Shown in pieces: positions 1-8,711 of a stretch of 64,000 nt of DNA (positions are counted from its first letter, which is position 1; the number at the start of each line of letters is the position of its first letter). This stretch comes from Sphingobacteriaceae bacterium (GTDB lineage: Bacteria > Bacteroidota > Bacteroidia > B-17B0 > Aurantibacillaceae), in NCBI GenBank assembly GCA_016705695.1, contig JADJLA010000018.1, forward strand, positions 62,001 through 126,000. The letters are read 5' to 3'. The notes under the pieces were generated by a model. The model was not told where the DNA came from, made no database searches, and worked only from the letters and a program-made list of their open reading frames with translations. Position numbers and translations under genes: made by a program.

Positions 1-1
1 A

Positions 2-2059
2 AAGTTTCCTGATCGATACATGTATTTGGCATTTGGAATGGCCGTAGGTTTGCAAAACGCTTTAAGAACCCCACTTGCAGCCAAATACTATTTGCAACTT
101 GCACATTACGCCGATTCTTTAAAAAGTTTTGATAGAGCAACCGAGTATTATAATAACTTAGGCTTTACTTATTTTGCAGATGGAAATCTAGGCGCTGCTC
201 AGAGATATTATTTTTTATCACTAAAATCCACTGAAAAACTTCCACCCGACAGCTTTACAATTACTGAGCGTCACAAAGAGCGAATTGGAAATAAAGGCGT
301 AACCATGGCCAATATTGCTAATGTTTTCTTTCTTCAAAAAAATTATCAGCAGGCGGTTGATTATTACAAACGCTCTACCAAATATTTTATTGATGCGGGC
401 GCCAACGATATTTACATCTCTGTTACATTGCGAATAGGAAGTATATACGCTACCATGAACGAATTGGATAGCGCAGAAGCATATTTAAAAAAAGTGCAAA
501 AACTAAGTTCCCTTCTAAAAGAGAAGAATCAATTGATGCTGCATGAGATTCGCATTAATAGTTTAAAAGGATATATACTTTCGCAAAAGAAAAGATATAG
601 GGATGCGATCTTTGTTGCACAAAATGTAGTGCGTTTATCAGAACAAATTAATGACGATAATGCAAAGATCCAGGCATATGAATCCATTGCCGGTTATTAT
701 ATGCTTAATAATGAATTTCAAAAAAGCATTACATTTTATAACAAACAGTTGGCTTATGGTCATATTGGATGGAAAGAAAAAACACTTTCGAAAGTTTATA
801 TCAATAAAGGGAAGGCTTTTATTAAATTAAATAAGCCGGATAGTGCCATTGCAAATTTGTTGCGCGCAAAAGAGCTCTCCGAAAAAGTGAACATCAAGCT
901 AGAGATGAATGCCACGTACCAATATTTAGCAGAAGCTTATATTCTTGCAAATAAAATGGGAGAAGCTGTGATCTATTTAAAAAAACATATTCAATACAAG
1001 GATAGTTTGATGGGCGATCAAGTAACGCAGCAAGTAACTAGTATGGGTTTAAAATATGAAAGTGATATTAAATTAGTAGAAGAAAAAAGTATTCGCGAAA
1101 AACAACAACTCGAAAATCAAAAAAAAGACGAACAACAAGCTCAGCAAAAAAACATCCTTATCATTATCATACTTTCTGTTTCTCTGTTAGTTGTAGTTGC
1201 GGGATTTTCACTATTCAAGATCAAAAATGCTAACGCCCTCCTTAGATCTCAAAAAACAGAAATTGAAGAACAGCGAAATATTGTTGTTCATCAAAAACAT
1301 ATTGTAGAAGAAAAAAATAAAGAAATAACCGATAGTATACAATATGCCAAGCGAATTCAAACCGCTTTAATTCATACACAACCTCATTTGGAGGGTAATT
1401 TTAAAGACCATTTCGTTTTCTTCAAACCAAAAGATATTGTGAGCGGCGATTTTTATTGGTCGGCCCTACAAAACGAACATCTATATGTTGCCGCTTGTGA
1501 TTGCACAGGCCATGGTGTTCCGGGTGCTTTTATGAGTTTGCTGAATATTTCGTTCTTAAATGAGGCCGTCATTCAAAGAAAATTAGTAGACCCGAATAAA
1601 GTATTTGATTTTGTGAAGAATAATTTAGTTACGAATCTTGCTTCAGATGAATCAAAAGACGGTATGGATGCTTGCTTACTTCATATTGATAAAAAAACAA
1701 AGACCATTACCTACTCTGCTGCTAATAATAAGCCTGTCATCATTCGTGATAATGAATTGATAGAATTGCCTTGTGATAAAATGCCGGTTGGAAAAAGCTA
1801 TGTGGAAACAGCGTTTACGCTTTATAATATAGATTATAAAAAGAATGACATCATATATCTTTTCACCGACGGATATAAAGATCAATTTGGAGGAAAGGAA
1901 AATAAAAAATTGAATAGTAAGATGTTCAAGAAACTTCTATTGGAATTCTCAAAATTTGATTTCATTACTCAAAAGGAAAAGATCAAAGATTTCTTTTCTG
2001 AGTGGCAGGGTAAGATCGAACAAACAGATGATGTTTGCGTAATTGGACTAAAATTATAA
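2..2059 (+). CDS. TPR sensor / SpoIIE-type serine phosphatase (5' partial)
   Basis: Signalling phosphatase predicted to dephosphorylate a serine/threonine on a partner protein, probably anti-sigma-antagonist-like. The first two thirds are tetratricopeptide helices (recurrent YY..A / A..YY patterns), followed by one transmembrane segment (about residues 380-400), a coiled coil and a C-terminal SpoIIE/PP2C domain. Metal-binding signatures are visible: KDIVSGDFYW, DCTGHGVPGAF, DGMD, FTDGYKDQFG and a terminal TDDVCVIG. The reading frame is open to the left edge (six codons before the first ATG at position 20) and no signal peptide is seen, so the true start lies outside the window. Two more phosphatases of the same type follow at 4.9-8.6 kb. 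The next gene begins 3 bp after the stop, suggesting co-transcription. The domain call is sure; the partner is unknown. Confidence 0.9.
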   Translation, partial: KFPDRYMYLAFGMAVGLQNALRTPLAAKYYLQLAHYADSLKSFDRATEYYNNLGFTYFADGNLGAAQRYYFLSLKSTEKLPPDSFTITERHKERIGNKGVTMANIANVFFLQKNYQQAVDYYKRSTKYFIDAGANDIYISVTLRIGSIYATMNELDSAEAYLKKVQKLSSLLKEKNQLMLHEIRINSLKGYILSQKKRYRDAIFVAQNVVRLSEQINDDNAKIQAYESIAGYYMLNNEFQKSITFYNKQLAYGHIGWKEKTLSKVYINKGKAFIKLNKPDSAIANLLRAKELSEKVNIKLEMNATYQYLAEAYILANKMGEAVIYLKKHIQYKDSLMGDQVTQQVTSMGLKYESDIKLVEEKSIREKQQLENQKKDEQQAQQKNILIIIILSVSLLVVVAGFSLFKIKNANALLRSQKTEIEEQRNIVVHQKHIVEEKNKEITDSIQYAKRIQTALIHTQPHLEGNFKDHFVFFKPKDIVSGDFYWSALQNEHLYVAACDCTGHGVPGAFMSLLNISFLNEAVIQRKLVDPNKVFDFVKNNLVTNLASDESKDGMDACLLHIDKKTKTITYSAANNKPVIIRDNELIELPCDKMPVGKSYVETAFTLYNIDYKKNDIIYLFTDGYKDQFGGKENKKLNSKMFKKLLLEFSKFDFITQKEKIKDFFSEWQGKIEQTDDVCVIGLKL

Positions 2060-2062
2060 GAT

Positions 2063-2521
2063 ATGATACCTAAAGAACTTTTTTTTAAGGAACAATACAT
2101 TCCTCTTATAAAAAAACTAAATGGCAATGAAAAAGGCAACTGGGGCGTTCTCTCAGCACAAGGCATGATCGAACATATGTCGGAAAGTATTGCTATTGCC
2201 TCTATGCGCATCGTGCATGCTTTACACACGCCTCCTGAGTTAGTAGAAAAATACAAAAGCTTTGCCTTAAGCGATAAAGAATTTAAACCAGGAACAAAAA
2301 ATGCGCTGATGTCTGACGAACCACATCCATTACGACATAGATCAATTGAAGAAGCGGTTAAGGAACTTGAAGTGGAAGTAAAAGAGTTCCTTTCTTTTTA
2401 CGAGCATCAGCCTGAAAATAAAGTGCTGAATCCTTTCTTCGGGGATCTTAATTATAATGAGTGGTTACATTTATTACACAAACATGCCACGCATCATTTA
2501 AAACAATTCAATTTAGCATAA
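2063..2521 (+). CDS. DUF1569 / DinB-like four-helix protein
   Basis: A 152-residue soluble protein that resembles the DUF1569 branch of the DinB-like fold. These proteins are usually four-helix bundles with a histidine-based metal site. Visible features are an early MIEHMSE histidine and a C-terminal cluster LHKHATHHLKQF, which fit a metal-binding bundle. No signal peptide or membrane segment is present. It starts 3 bp after the phosphatase gene, and its stop overlaps the rlmB start (TAATG), so these genes probably form one transcript. The substrate is unknown. The family call rests on the histidine pattern and general composition. Confidence 0.65.
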   Translation: MIPKELFFKEQYIPLIKKLNGNEKGNWGVLSAQGMIEHMSESIAIASMRIVHALHTPPELVEKYKSFALSDKEFKPGTKNALMSDEPHPLRHRSIEEAVKELEVEVKEFLSFYEHQPENKVLNPFFGDLNYNEWLHLLHKHATHHLKQFNLA

Positions 2522-3258
2522 TGGAAGAACAAAATATGATATTTGGAATGCGAGCTGTGATTGAAGCCATCAATGCCGATAAAGCCATTGATAAAGTATT
2601 TCTTCAAAAAGGTTTATCAAATGAATTGTACAATCAGTTGCGAAATGCTTTGAGAGGTAAAGAGATCCCTATTCAAATTGTTCCGCCTGAAAAGATCAAA
2701 CGTTTAACAACTAAGAATCATCAAGGTGTTATTGCTTTTTTAGCAGAAGTAACGTATTACGACGCCGAAGAATTATTGCAAGAAGTTTTTGAATCGGGCA
2801 AAACACCATTGATATTAATATTAGATAGAATTACCGACGTGCGTAATTTTGGAGCGATCGCTCGTGGAGCTGAATGTGCAGGCGTTGATTTTATTGTGAT
2901 CCCATACCGTGGTGCGGCGCAAATAAATGCAGATGCTATTAAAACAAGTGCCGGCGCATTACATCGTATTAAAGTTTGCCGAGAAGAAAATTTAAAAAAG
3001 GTTATTGACTACTTTAAAGAATATAAAATTCAAATTGTTGCTTGTCACGAAAAAACGGATAAACTTATTTACGATGCCGACCTCAAACAACCCACTGCTA
3101 TTATTATGGGTAGCGAAGAAGATGGTATTAGCGGTGAATATTTAAAACGAAGTGATGTGGCTGTAAAAATTCCGATGGTAGGACAAATTGCTTCGTTGAA
3201 TGTTTCGGTAGCAACAGGAATTGTTTTGTTTGAAGTGATCAGGCAGCGAATGAAATAA
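2521..3258 (+). CDS. rlmB: 23S rRNA (guanosine-2'-O)-methyltransferase RlmB
   Basis: SpoU-family (SPOUT, trefoil knot) methyltransferase that 2'-O-methylates a guanosine in 23S rRNA (G2251 in E. coli) using SAM. The N-terminal part is the L7Ae-like substrate-binding domain (starts NMIFGMRAVIEAI). The C-terminal half shows the three SpoU motifs: DRITDVRNFGAIARGAECAG, IIMGSEEDGIS and IPMVGQIASLNVSVATG. I chose the ATG at 2521, which overlaps the previous stop by one base and gives 245 residues, typical of the family. The frame stays open upstream to 2461, but that would only run through the preceding gene. A strong hairpin follows after the stop. Confidence 0.92.
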   Translation: MEEQNMIFGMRAVIEAINADKAIDKVFLQKGLSNELYNQLRNALRGKEIPIQIVPPEKIKRLTTKNHQGVIAFLAEVTYYDAEELLQEVFESGKTPLILILDRITDVRNFGAIARGAECAGVDFIVIPYRGAAQINADAIKTSAGALHRIKVCREENLKKVIDYFKEYKIQIVACHEKTDKLIYDADLKQPTAIIMGSEEDGISGEYLKRSDVAVKIPMVGQIASLNVSVATGIVLFEVIRQRMK

Positions 3259-3262
3259 AAAA

Positions 3263-3294
3263 ATCGCGACCCATTGACATGATTGGGTCGCGAT
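3263..3294 (-). terminator. Rho-independent terminator for the leftward PadR operon
   Basis: An 11-bp perfect stem (3263-3273 paired with 3284-3294, core TCGCGACCCA) with a 10-nt loop. Read on the minus strand it is followed by a run of seven T, so it is a good intrinsic terminator for the leftward membrane-protein gene that ends at 3316. Read rightward after rlmB there is no U-tract, so it is weaker in that direction. Confidence 0.75.
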
Positions 3295-3315
3295 CTCTTC
3301 GTTGTGTTTGATCCT

Positions 3316-4476
3316 TTACTTACACGCCATCAAACTTCTTTCGTTTTGCAAAACTGTTCGTTGCACCAATGTTAATTGATTAAGCATAACAAAACAACTC
3401 ATTGAATTTGCCTCTTTACTATTACTGATCGATTCAAAGGTAATGGGTAAACGTTTTGCATTTACTGCCAAGGCATTATATTCTTTTGCCATTACTTCCA
3501 ACTTATCCGATAATGCACTATACAGGTCATTCCTAAAACCGGCTTGAATTGTATGCTCGTGCATAACACTATTATTTTGCAGACCGGCTTGTAGATCACT
3601 ACTTCCGTTTTCTGATTCCTGTTCAATGAATCGTTTTTTGATCAGATCGCACTGTTCAATGATCTCTCTTCCCTTTTTGTTAAGATCACTATTTGTTGAA
3701 TCAGCTCCTGACTTTACTTCATTTATTTCAAAACGCAACAATTGATCGTCTCTTAAATACGTTTCGGTTAATTGCTTATCAATTAAAAAAGTTGCGCGTG
3801 GTGAGCGCATTAACGTAAACAGTAAGCCGGTTGCCGATATCAGAAGAATGGAAGAAACAATAGTGTTTACTTTTGTTTCAGGATTTCTTATGCCAGAGAA
3901 AAAATAGAAGGGCAAGAATAGTAACATTAAGATCGCGATCGAACTGTTCATCATCATGTTAGCGTAAGGCCAATGCATTATCTTAAATAAAATGCCCATG
4001 CTAATAAGGATCCCAGCAAACGCACCAATACCAATGGTGATCTTATCCTTAATATTTTGTTTTTCTTTTATTTTTAAGATGAACATCAAAGGCAAAAAGA
4101 TGAGACTTAATATGGTTATTCCCAATAGAATTCCAATGGAAGCTCCCGGCCAATGCATGAACTTAAAAAATAAACCGAAACTCAGTAATCCTACCGAAGC
4201 GGTTCCGCTAATTATCATTGCTTTTTTCATAGTATAGTAGTTTTTAAAAATTATAAGAGATATTGTTTCTTCTTCTATTTCCTTGAGGTCGTTCTTAAAA
4301 AAAGATTGAACTGTTCGTTTATAGAAGTTCTCGAAGTCTCCATTTTCTTCGAGGTTTCTCTCAATAATGCAACATATATGATCTAAGAGGTTATACTGCA
4401 GGTCCTCTATCGTAACGCCACGTGCACTAATGTCGTTAAGAATAAAATCAATATGCTTATCCTTGAGTTGGTACAT
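3316..4476 (-). CDS. Multi-TM membrane protein with two GldL-like F-K-x-M-H-W-P motifs, PadR partner
   Basis: Hypothetical inner-membrane protein of 386 residues. The N-terminal 75 residues form a soluble helical segment (NLLDHICCIIERNLEENGDF...) of the kind that precedes membrane domains beside PadR regulators. About five transmembrane helices follow. Two near-repeats carry the signature LFFKFMHWPGAS (about residue 105) and LFKIMHWPYAN (about 162), resembling the first membrane segments of the gliding/T9SS motor protein GldL. The C-terminal third is soluble and helical. It lies 8 bp downstream of padR, so it is presumably PadR-controlled. The same HWPGAS motif recurs in the divergent SpoIIE gene at 4936. 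Function unknown; a membrane stress or energy sensor is my inference. Confidence 0.7.
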   Translation of the reverse strand: MYQLKDKHIDFILNDISARGVTIEDLQYNLLDHICCIIERNLEENGDFENFYKRTVQSFFKNDLKEIEEETISLIIFKNYYTMKKAMIISGTASVGLLSFGLFFKFMHWPGASIGILLGITILSLIFLPLMFILKIKEKQNIKDKITIGIGAFAGILISMGILFKIMHWPYANMMMNSSIAILMLLFLPFYFFSGIRNPETKVNTIVSSILLISATGLLFTLMRSPRATFLIDKQLTETYLRDDQLLRFEINEVKSGADSTNSDLNKKGREIIEQCDLIKKRFIEQESENGSSDLQAGLQNNSVMHEHTIQAGFRNDLYSALSDKLEVMAKEYNALAVNAKRLPITFESISNSKEANSMSCFVMLNQLTLVQRTVLQNERSLMACK

Positions 4477-4484
4477 TTATTATT

Positions 4485-4823
4485 TTATACTGTCTTTGGA
4501 TCAATATTTAATAATGCCTTCATCGTATTCATAAAATCAGCAAACTCGCTAATTTTTTCTTCGCTTCTAATTTTTCCTTCTTCGCTTAACGTATAATATT
4601 TTCTAACACGCTTGCCAATAAATTCGGTTTCGGTAGTTAATATTCCCTCTGCTTCTAAAGCGTGTAAGGATGGATATAACGCGCCTTCGGTTAGCTGAAT
4701 TTTATTTCCGGTGAGGTCTTTCACTTTTTGTGTAATTTCGTAACCATACATGCGCTTGTTCTCTTTCAACAATTTAAGAATGATGGTCTTTAATGTGCCT
4801 TTTATTAATTCTGATGAATACAT
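4485..4823 (-). CDS. PadR family transcriptional regulator
   Basis: Small winged-helix regulator (112 residues). The PadR signature is clear: KGTLKTIILKLLKENKRMYGYEI, then TEGALYPSLHALEAEGIL and the wing GKRVRKYYTLSEEGK. Regulators of this length bind DNA as dimers and often control the gene just downstream, here the multi-TM protein 8 bp away. The 5' side faces a divergent SpoIIE phosphatase gene. An imperfect palindrome just upstream of the start could be its autoregulatory operator. The ligand is unknown. Confidence 0.9.
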   Translation of the reverse strand: MYSSELIKGTLKTIILKLLKENKRMYGYEITQKVKDLTGNKIQLTEGALYPSLHALEAEGILTTETEFIGKRVRKYYTLSEEGKIRSEEKISEFADFMNTMKALLNIDPKTV

Positions 4824-4830
4824 GATCTAT

Positions 4831-4850
4831 AAGGTATAAGTTAATACTTA
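4831..4850. promoter_or_regulatory. Candidate PadR operator palindrome
   Basis: Imperfect inverted repeat AAGGTAT-N6-ATACTTA in the space between divergent padR and the SpoIIE gene, 8-27 bp upstream of the padR start. Its position suits autorepression. The assignment is from position and symmetry only. Confidence 0.3.
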
Positions 4851-4905
4851 AGACAAAGATACATAGTTTTCTTATGCATTGATGTTTTATCTATAATAAT
4901 TTTGC

Positions 4906-4913
4906 TATATTTG
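4906..4913 (+). promoter_or_regulatory. Bacteroidota -7 box TATATTTG
   Basis: Exact match to TAnnTTTG, 22 bp before the ATG at 4936. A TTG lies at 4879-4881. Its presence supports the ATG at 4936 over the in-frame TTG at 4921, because transcription would start at about 4918. Confidence 0.4.
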
Positions 4914-4935
4914 ACTTAAATTGCTGATTATTAGT

Positions 4936-6291
4936 ATGAAAAAAATTTGTCTTGTTCTCTTCCTACTTGCAATTACTCTAATAATTGCCGGCACATGGGG
5001 GCTTATTAACTACAATAGCGAGCCACTTCCCTATTTTGTTCTGATGTTTGGTTTGGTGTTTTTCTTTCTTGGAATCTCATTTTTGTTTTTCGATCAAGCT
5101 TACGACAAAAGAATAAAAAACGCTCGAATACTTCTTATCATTGGCATTACTTTGTGCGCCCTAGTAGTTGTTGGGGCAAATATGCACTTACCCGGCGTTT
5201 CTATCACAGCGGTTTGTACCGCTTGCTTTTTATCTTTTGCATATCTACCACTTCTTACTAAGAACAGGATAGAAAAATGGAAACAATACACGCGTAAAGT
5301 ATGGCACGCGTATTTACTTTCGTTTGGGGATCTAATTAGTATAAGCGCCTTAATACTTGGTTTTCTTTTTAAAAAATTACATTGGCCCGGTGCCAGCATT
5401 ATGATGGCCCTTGGCGTAGTAATTTTAGCGGCTTGTTTGATTGGATGGAACAGATTGTTTAGTTCGGAAATTGTTTTGAGAAAATTAGCGGAAGGAAAAT
5501 TACGCGACAGCTTAAATGAAATTGAAGAAAAAAATAAAGAGATCCTCGACTCTATTAATTACGCCCAACGTATTCAACATGCTTTGTTAGCAAGCGAGAG
5601 CATGTTAAAGAAAAATTTGCCTGAGCACTTTGTTCTATTCAATCCAAAGGATATTGTAAGCGGTGATTTTTATTGGGCTTGTGAAGCGCACGATAAATTT
5701 TACTTTGTAATTGCCGATTCAACCGGCCATGGCGTGCCCGGTGCATTTATGAGTTTACTGAATATTTCTTTTTTAAATGAGGCTATTAACGAAAAAGGAA
5801 TTCAAAGAACAAATGAGATATTAGCACACGTTCGTCAACGCTTAATTGCAAGTTTAGCTATTGAAGGAGTGAGCGAAGGCGGAAATGACGGAATGGATTG
5901 TATTTTGATGGCGCTTGATACAAAGAAAAATATACTGGAAGTAAGTTGCGCGCACAATCCCTTGGTAATTATTCGCGGGCAAGAATTAATTGAGATAGCT
6001 GCCGATAAAATTCCGGTTGGAAAATCGGTGAAAAATGAAATGCCCTTTACTTTACATACTATTGATCTAAAAAAGAATGACATCCTATTTGCCTTTACCG
6101 ATGGGTTTGCCGATCAGTTTGGCGGACCAAAAGGGAAAAAATTAAAATATAAACAGCTTTGCGAGACTTTAATTTCAAATAAAGATCTCCCAATGCGAAC
6201 ACAAAGAGAAAATTTATTAAACTTGTTTACCGGTTGGAAAGGAAACTTAGAACAGGTAGATGATGTGCTAATTGCAGGTATACGAATATGA
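4936..6291 (+). CDS. Membrane-anchored SpoIIE-type phosphatase
   Basis: A 451-residue phosphatase with a multi-helix membrane sensor in place of TPRs. Hydrophobic segments fill the first 170 residues, including a GLINYNSEP loop and a GldL-like LGFLFKKLHWPGAS motif shared with the divergent PadR-linked membrane protein. A coiled coil (EEKNKEILDSINYAQRIQHAL) links to a SpoIIE/PP2C domain with KDIVSGDFYW, DSTGHGVPGAFMS, NDGMD, FTDGFADQFGG and VDDVLIAGI. The ATG at 4936 gives a normal positively charged N-terminus; the TTG at 4921 is less likely. Its stop overlaps the next phosphatase start by ATGA, so the two are translationally coupled. The substrate is unknown. Confidence 0.88.
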   Translation: MKKICLVLFLLAITLIIAGTWGLINYNSEPLPYFVLMFGLVFFFLGISFLFFDQAYDKRIKNARILLIIGITLCALVVVGANMHLPGVSITAVCTACFLSFAYLPLLTKNRIEKWKQYTRKVWHAYLLSFGDLISISALILGFLFKKLHWPGASIMMALGVVILAACLIGWNRLFSSEIVLRKLAEGKLRDSLNEIEEKNKEILDSINYAQRIQHALLASESMLKKNLPEHFVLFNPKDIVSGDFYWACEAHDKFYFVIADSTGHGVPGAFMSLLNISFLNEAINEKGIQRTNEILAHVRQRLIASLAIEGVSEGGNDGMDCILMALDTKKNILEVSCAHNPLVIIRGQELIEIAADKIPVGKSVKNEMPFTLHTIDLKKNDILFAFTDGFADQFGGPKGKKLKYKQLCETLISNKDLPMRTQRENLLNLFTGWKGNLEQVDDVLIAGIRI

Positions 6292-8615
6292 CCCGACCAT
6301 TATTTATTTTTGCCCTTTTGAGCATTTTTATTGTTCGTTCCCAGAATCATGAATCCGATTCACTTAAGATCGTTCTAAAAAAAGCTACTACCGACACAGC
6401 TCGATGCAGAATACTAAACGTAATGATCGAAGGTGAATTTGATGATCTTATCTGGCCAAAATATAATGACGAATTAAAAAGAATATCAGAAAAAAACATT
6501 AAGACAGGTATTGGTGATATTTCTATATTCCAAAGACATTTAGCCGGAGCTTTTAATAATGAAGGTTACCTTGCCAATGAGAGAGGGCATTTTGATGAAG
6601 CTCTTGAAAAGTATTTCAAAAGTCTTAAACTCCTACAGGCCCTTGATAGTAAAAATGATGTTGCCACCACTTTCAATAATATAGCTTTCGCATATCAAAA
6701 CAAAGGTTTGATTTCAAAAGCGCTTTTTTTCTATGATAAAAGTACAAGGCTTTACCAAGAACTTGGCAATCTTAAGGGTGTTGCCCGAGTACAAAATAAT
6801 TGCGCCCTAATTTTTGATGATCAAGGTGACATTCCTAAAGCTTTGGAATACTATCACAAAAGTTTAAAAACAAGGGAAGCTATTAACGACAAAGCCGGTG
6901 CCGGGGCTTGCCTAAACAATATTGCCACTATTTATCACCATTTAGGAAATCTTGATAAAGCAATCGAATATTATTCTAAAGGGCTTAAAAAGCAAATTGA
7001 AATAAATGATGTAGTTGGGATAGCTAACTCTCAAAACAATATTGGGGCCATATATGAAAGTAAAGCCGCTCTTTATGATCTTACAAAAAAAGGGCACATT
7101 GCGGATTCACTATTACAATTAGGGCTTAATAATTTTAGGCAAAGCCTAAGCATTTTTCAACAATACCAGAGTAAAGGCGGAGAGGCTAATACCCTAAGTA
7201 AAATTGGTTCAGTGTATAATAAACAGGCAAATCTACTTTCAGACGCTGATATAAAAAAGAAAGATTCTTTGTTAGACTTGGCACTTGCGATACACAATAA
7301 ATGCCTAGAAATAAGAACGGAGATAAAAGATAAGAGAGGTGTGGCGTATTCTCTTTATAATTTGGCAACTATCTTTAATAGTAAAAAGGAATACCCGTTA
7401 GCCATAACCAATGCCGAAAATAGTTTGAAGCTTTCTAAAGAATTGGGATTTCCGGATATTCTTCAGTTAACAAGCTTGCTTCTTTCAAAACTTTACGCAC
7501 ATACCCACAATTACAAAAACGCATTTGAGATGCATCAGTTATATAAACAGATGTCTGACAGTTTAAATAATCAGGCAGCTAGAAAAGCGTCCATTCAAAA
7601 AAGCTTTCAATATATATACGACAAAAAAGCAGCGGCCGACAGTGTAAAAGTTGCCGATGAAAGGAATTTTTTTTCGATTCAAATGAAACAAGAGAGAATA
7701 CAGCGCTTTGCACTTTATGGTGGGTTGGCATTGGTTTTAATTTTTTCGGCATTCATGGTGAACAGGTTTGTTGTAACCAACAGACAAAAGAAGATCATAG
7801 AGCATAAAGAAAAAGAAGCACTTGTTCAAAACATGGTGATAACCGAACAGAAAGCTCTTGTGGAAGAGAAGCAAAAAGAAATGCTCGATTCTATCCATTA
7901 CGCCAAACGAATTCAAACCGCACTAATTGCCAATTCAACTTTTATTGATAAACATATTCCAAATAATTTTATATATTTTGATCCTAAAGATATTGTAAGT
8001 GGCGATTTTTATTGGGCCACCGCTCACAAAAATAAATTCTATCTAGCAATTTGTGATAGCACCGGACATGGCGTTCCGGGCGCGTTTATGAGTTTACTTA
8101 ATATGGGATTTTTAAGTGAAGCTATCAAAGAAAAGAATATTGAAAAACCAAATGAGATATTTAATTATGTACGCGAACGATTGATATCAAGCATTAGCAG
8201 CGAAGGACAAAAAGATGGTATGGATGGCATTTTATTGTGCCTCGATAAAAAAACGAATACAATGGAGTATTGCGCCGCTAACAACGAGCCCGTTTTAATT
8301 CACAATAATTCTATCATCGAACTCCCTAAAGATAAAATGCCGGTTGGAAAAGGCGAACGACAGGAGGAATTTAAATTACACAGCATCGATCTAAAGCCCG
8401 GCGATACTCTTTATTTATATACCGATGGTTTTGCCGATCAGTTTGGCGGACCAAAAGGAAAAAAATTCAAGTATAAACAGTTAAATGAATTATTGCTGAG
8501 TTTAAATACTGTTCCGCTTAACGAACAAAAACAAATTTTAGAGCAAACCTTCAAAACCTGGAAAGGAAATTTAGAACAGGTCGACGACGTTCTTATTGCA
8601 GGGATAAAGATTTGA
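6288..8615 (+). CDS. TPR sensor / SpoIIE-type serine phosphatase
   Basis: A 775-residue protein: N-terminal signal-like hydrophobic stretch (MTRPLFIFALLSIFIVRSQ), at least six TPR units with the phrase NNIA..Y...G....A..YY.K.L (about residues 80-400), a transmembrane helix (about 478-495), a coiled coil, then SpoIIE/PP2C with KDIVSGDFYW, DSTGHGVPGAFMS, KDGMDG, YTDGFADQFGG and VDDVLIAGI. The TPR part is predicted periplasmic and the phosphatase cytoplasmic. It is coupled to the upstream phosphatase by a 4-bp overlap. The catalytic domain is very close to that of its neighbour (same GPKGKK.KYKQL segment), so the pair likely arose by duplication with a sensor swap. Confidence 0.9.
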   Translation: MTRPLFIFALLSIFIVRSQNHESDSLKIVLKKATTDTARCRILNVMIEGEFDDLIWPKYNDELKRISEKNIKTGIGDISIFQRHLAGAFNNEGYLANERGHFDEALEKYFKSLKLLQALDSKNDVATTFNNIAFAYQNKGLISKALFFYDKSTRLYQELGNLKGVARVQNNCALIFDDQGDIPKALEYYHKSLKTREAINDKAGAGACLNNIATIYHHLGNLDKAIEYYSKGLKKQIEINDVVGIANSQNNIGAIYESKAALYDLTKKGHIADSLLQLGLNNFRQSLSIFQQYQSKGGEANTLSKIGSVYNKQANLLSDADIKKKDSLLDLALAIHNKCLEIRTEIKDKRGVAYSLYNLATIFNSKKEYPLAITNAENSLKLSKELGFPDILQLTSLLLSKLYAHTHNYKNAFEMHQLYKQMSDSLNNQAARKASIQKSFQYIYDKKAAADSVKVADERNFFSIQMKQERIQRFALYGGLALVLIFSAFMVNRFVVTNRQKKIIEHKEKEALVQNMVITEQKALVEEKQKEMLDSIHYAKRIQTALIANSTFIDKHIPNNFIYFDPKDIVSGDFYWATAHKNKFYLAICDSTGHGVPGAFMSLLNMGFLSEAIKEKNIEKPNEIFNYVRERLISSISSEGQKDGMDGILLCLDKKTNTMEYCAANNEPVLIHNNSIIELPKDKMPVGKGERQEEFKLHSIDLKPGDTLYLYTDGFADQFGGPKGKKFKYKQLNELLLSLNTVPLNEQKQILEQTFKTWKGNLEQVDDVLIAGIKI

Positions 8616-8695
8616 TGCTACGAATTTTGCTATTATTTGATTTATTGCCCGGCTAGCTCTTCATCAGTTAAGATCATTCTATTTGATTTTATTAT

Positions 8696-8703
8696 TATCT
8701 TTG
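8696..8703 (+). promoter_or_regulatory. Bacteroidota -7 box TATCTTTG
   Basis: Matches TAnnTTTG 8 bp before the ATG at 8712. No well-spaced TTTG -33 box was found. If used, the leader would be only about 4 nt. Confidence 0.4.
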
Positions 8704-8711
8704 TTAGAACT

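Noticed and set aside
2461..2520. Longer N-terminus for RlmB
   Set aside because: It would run through the end of the preceding gene, and the ATG at 2521 fits the family and the TAATG junction.
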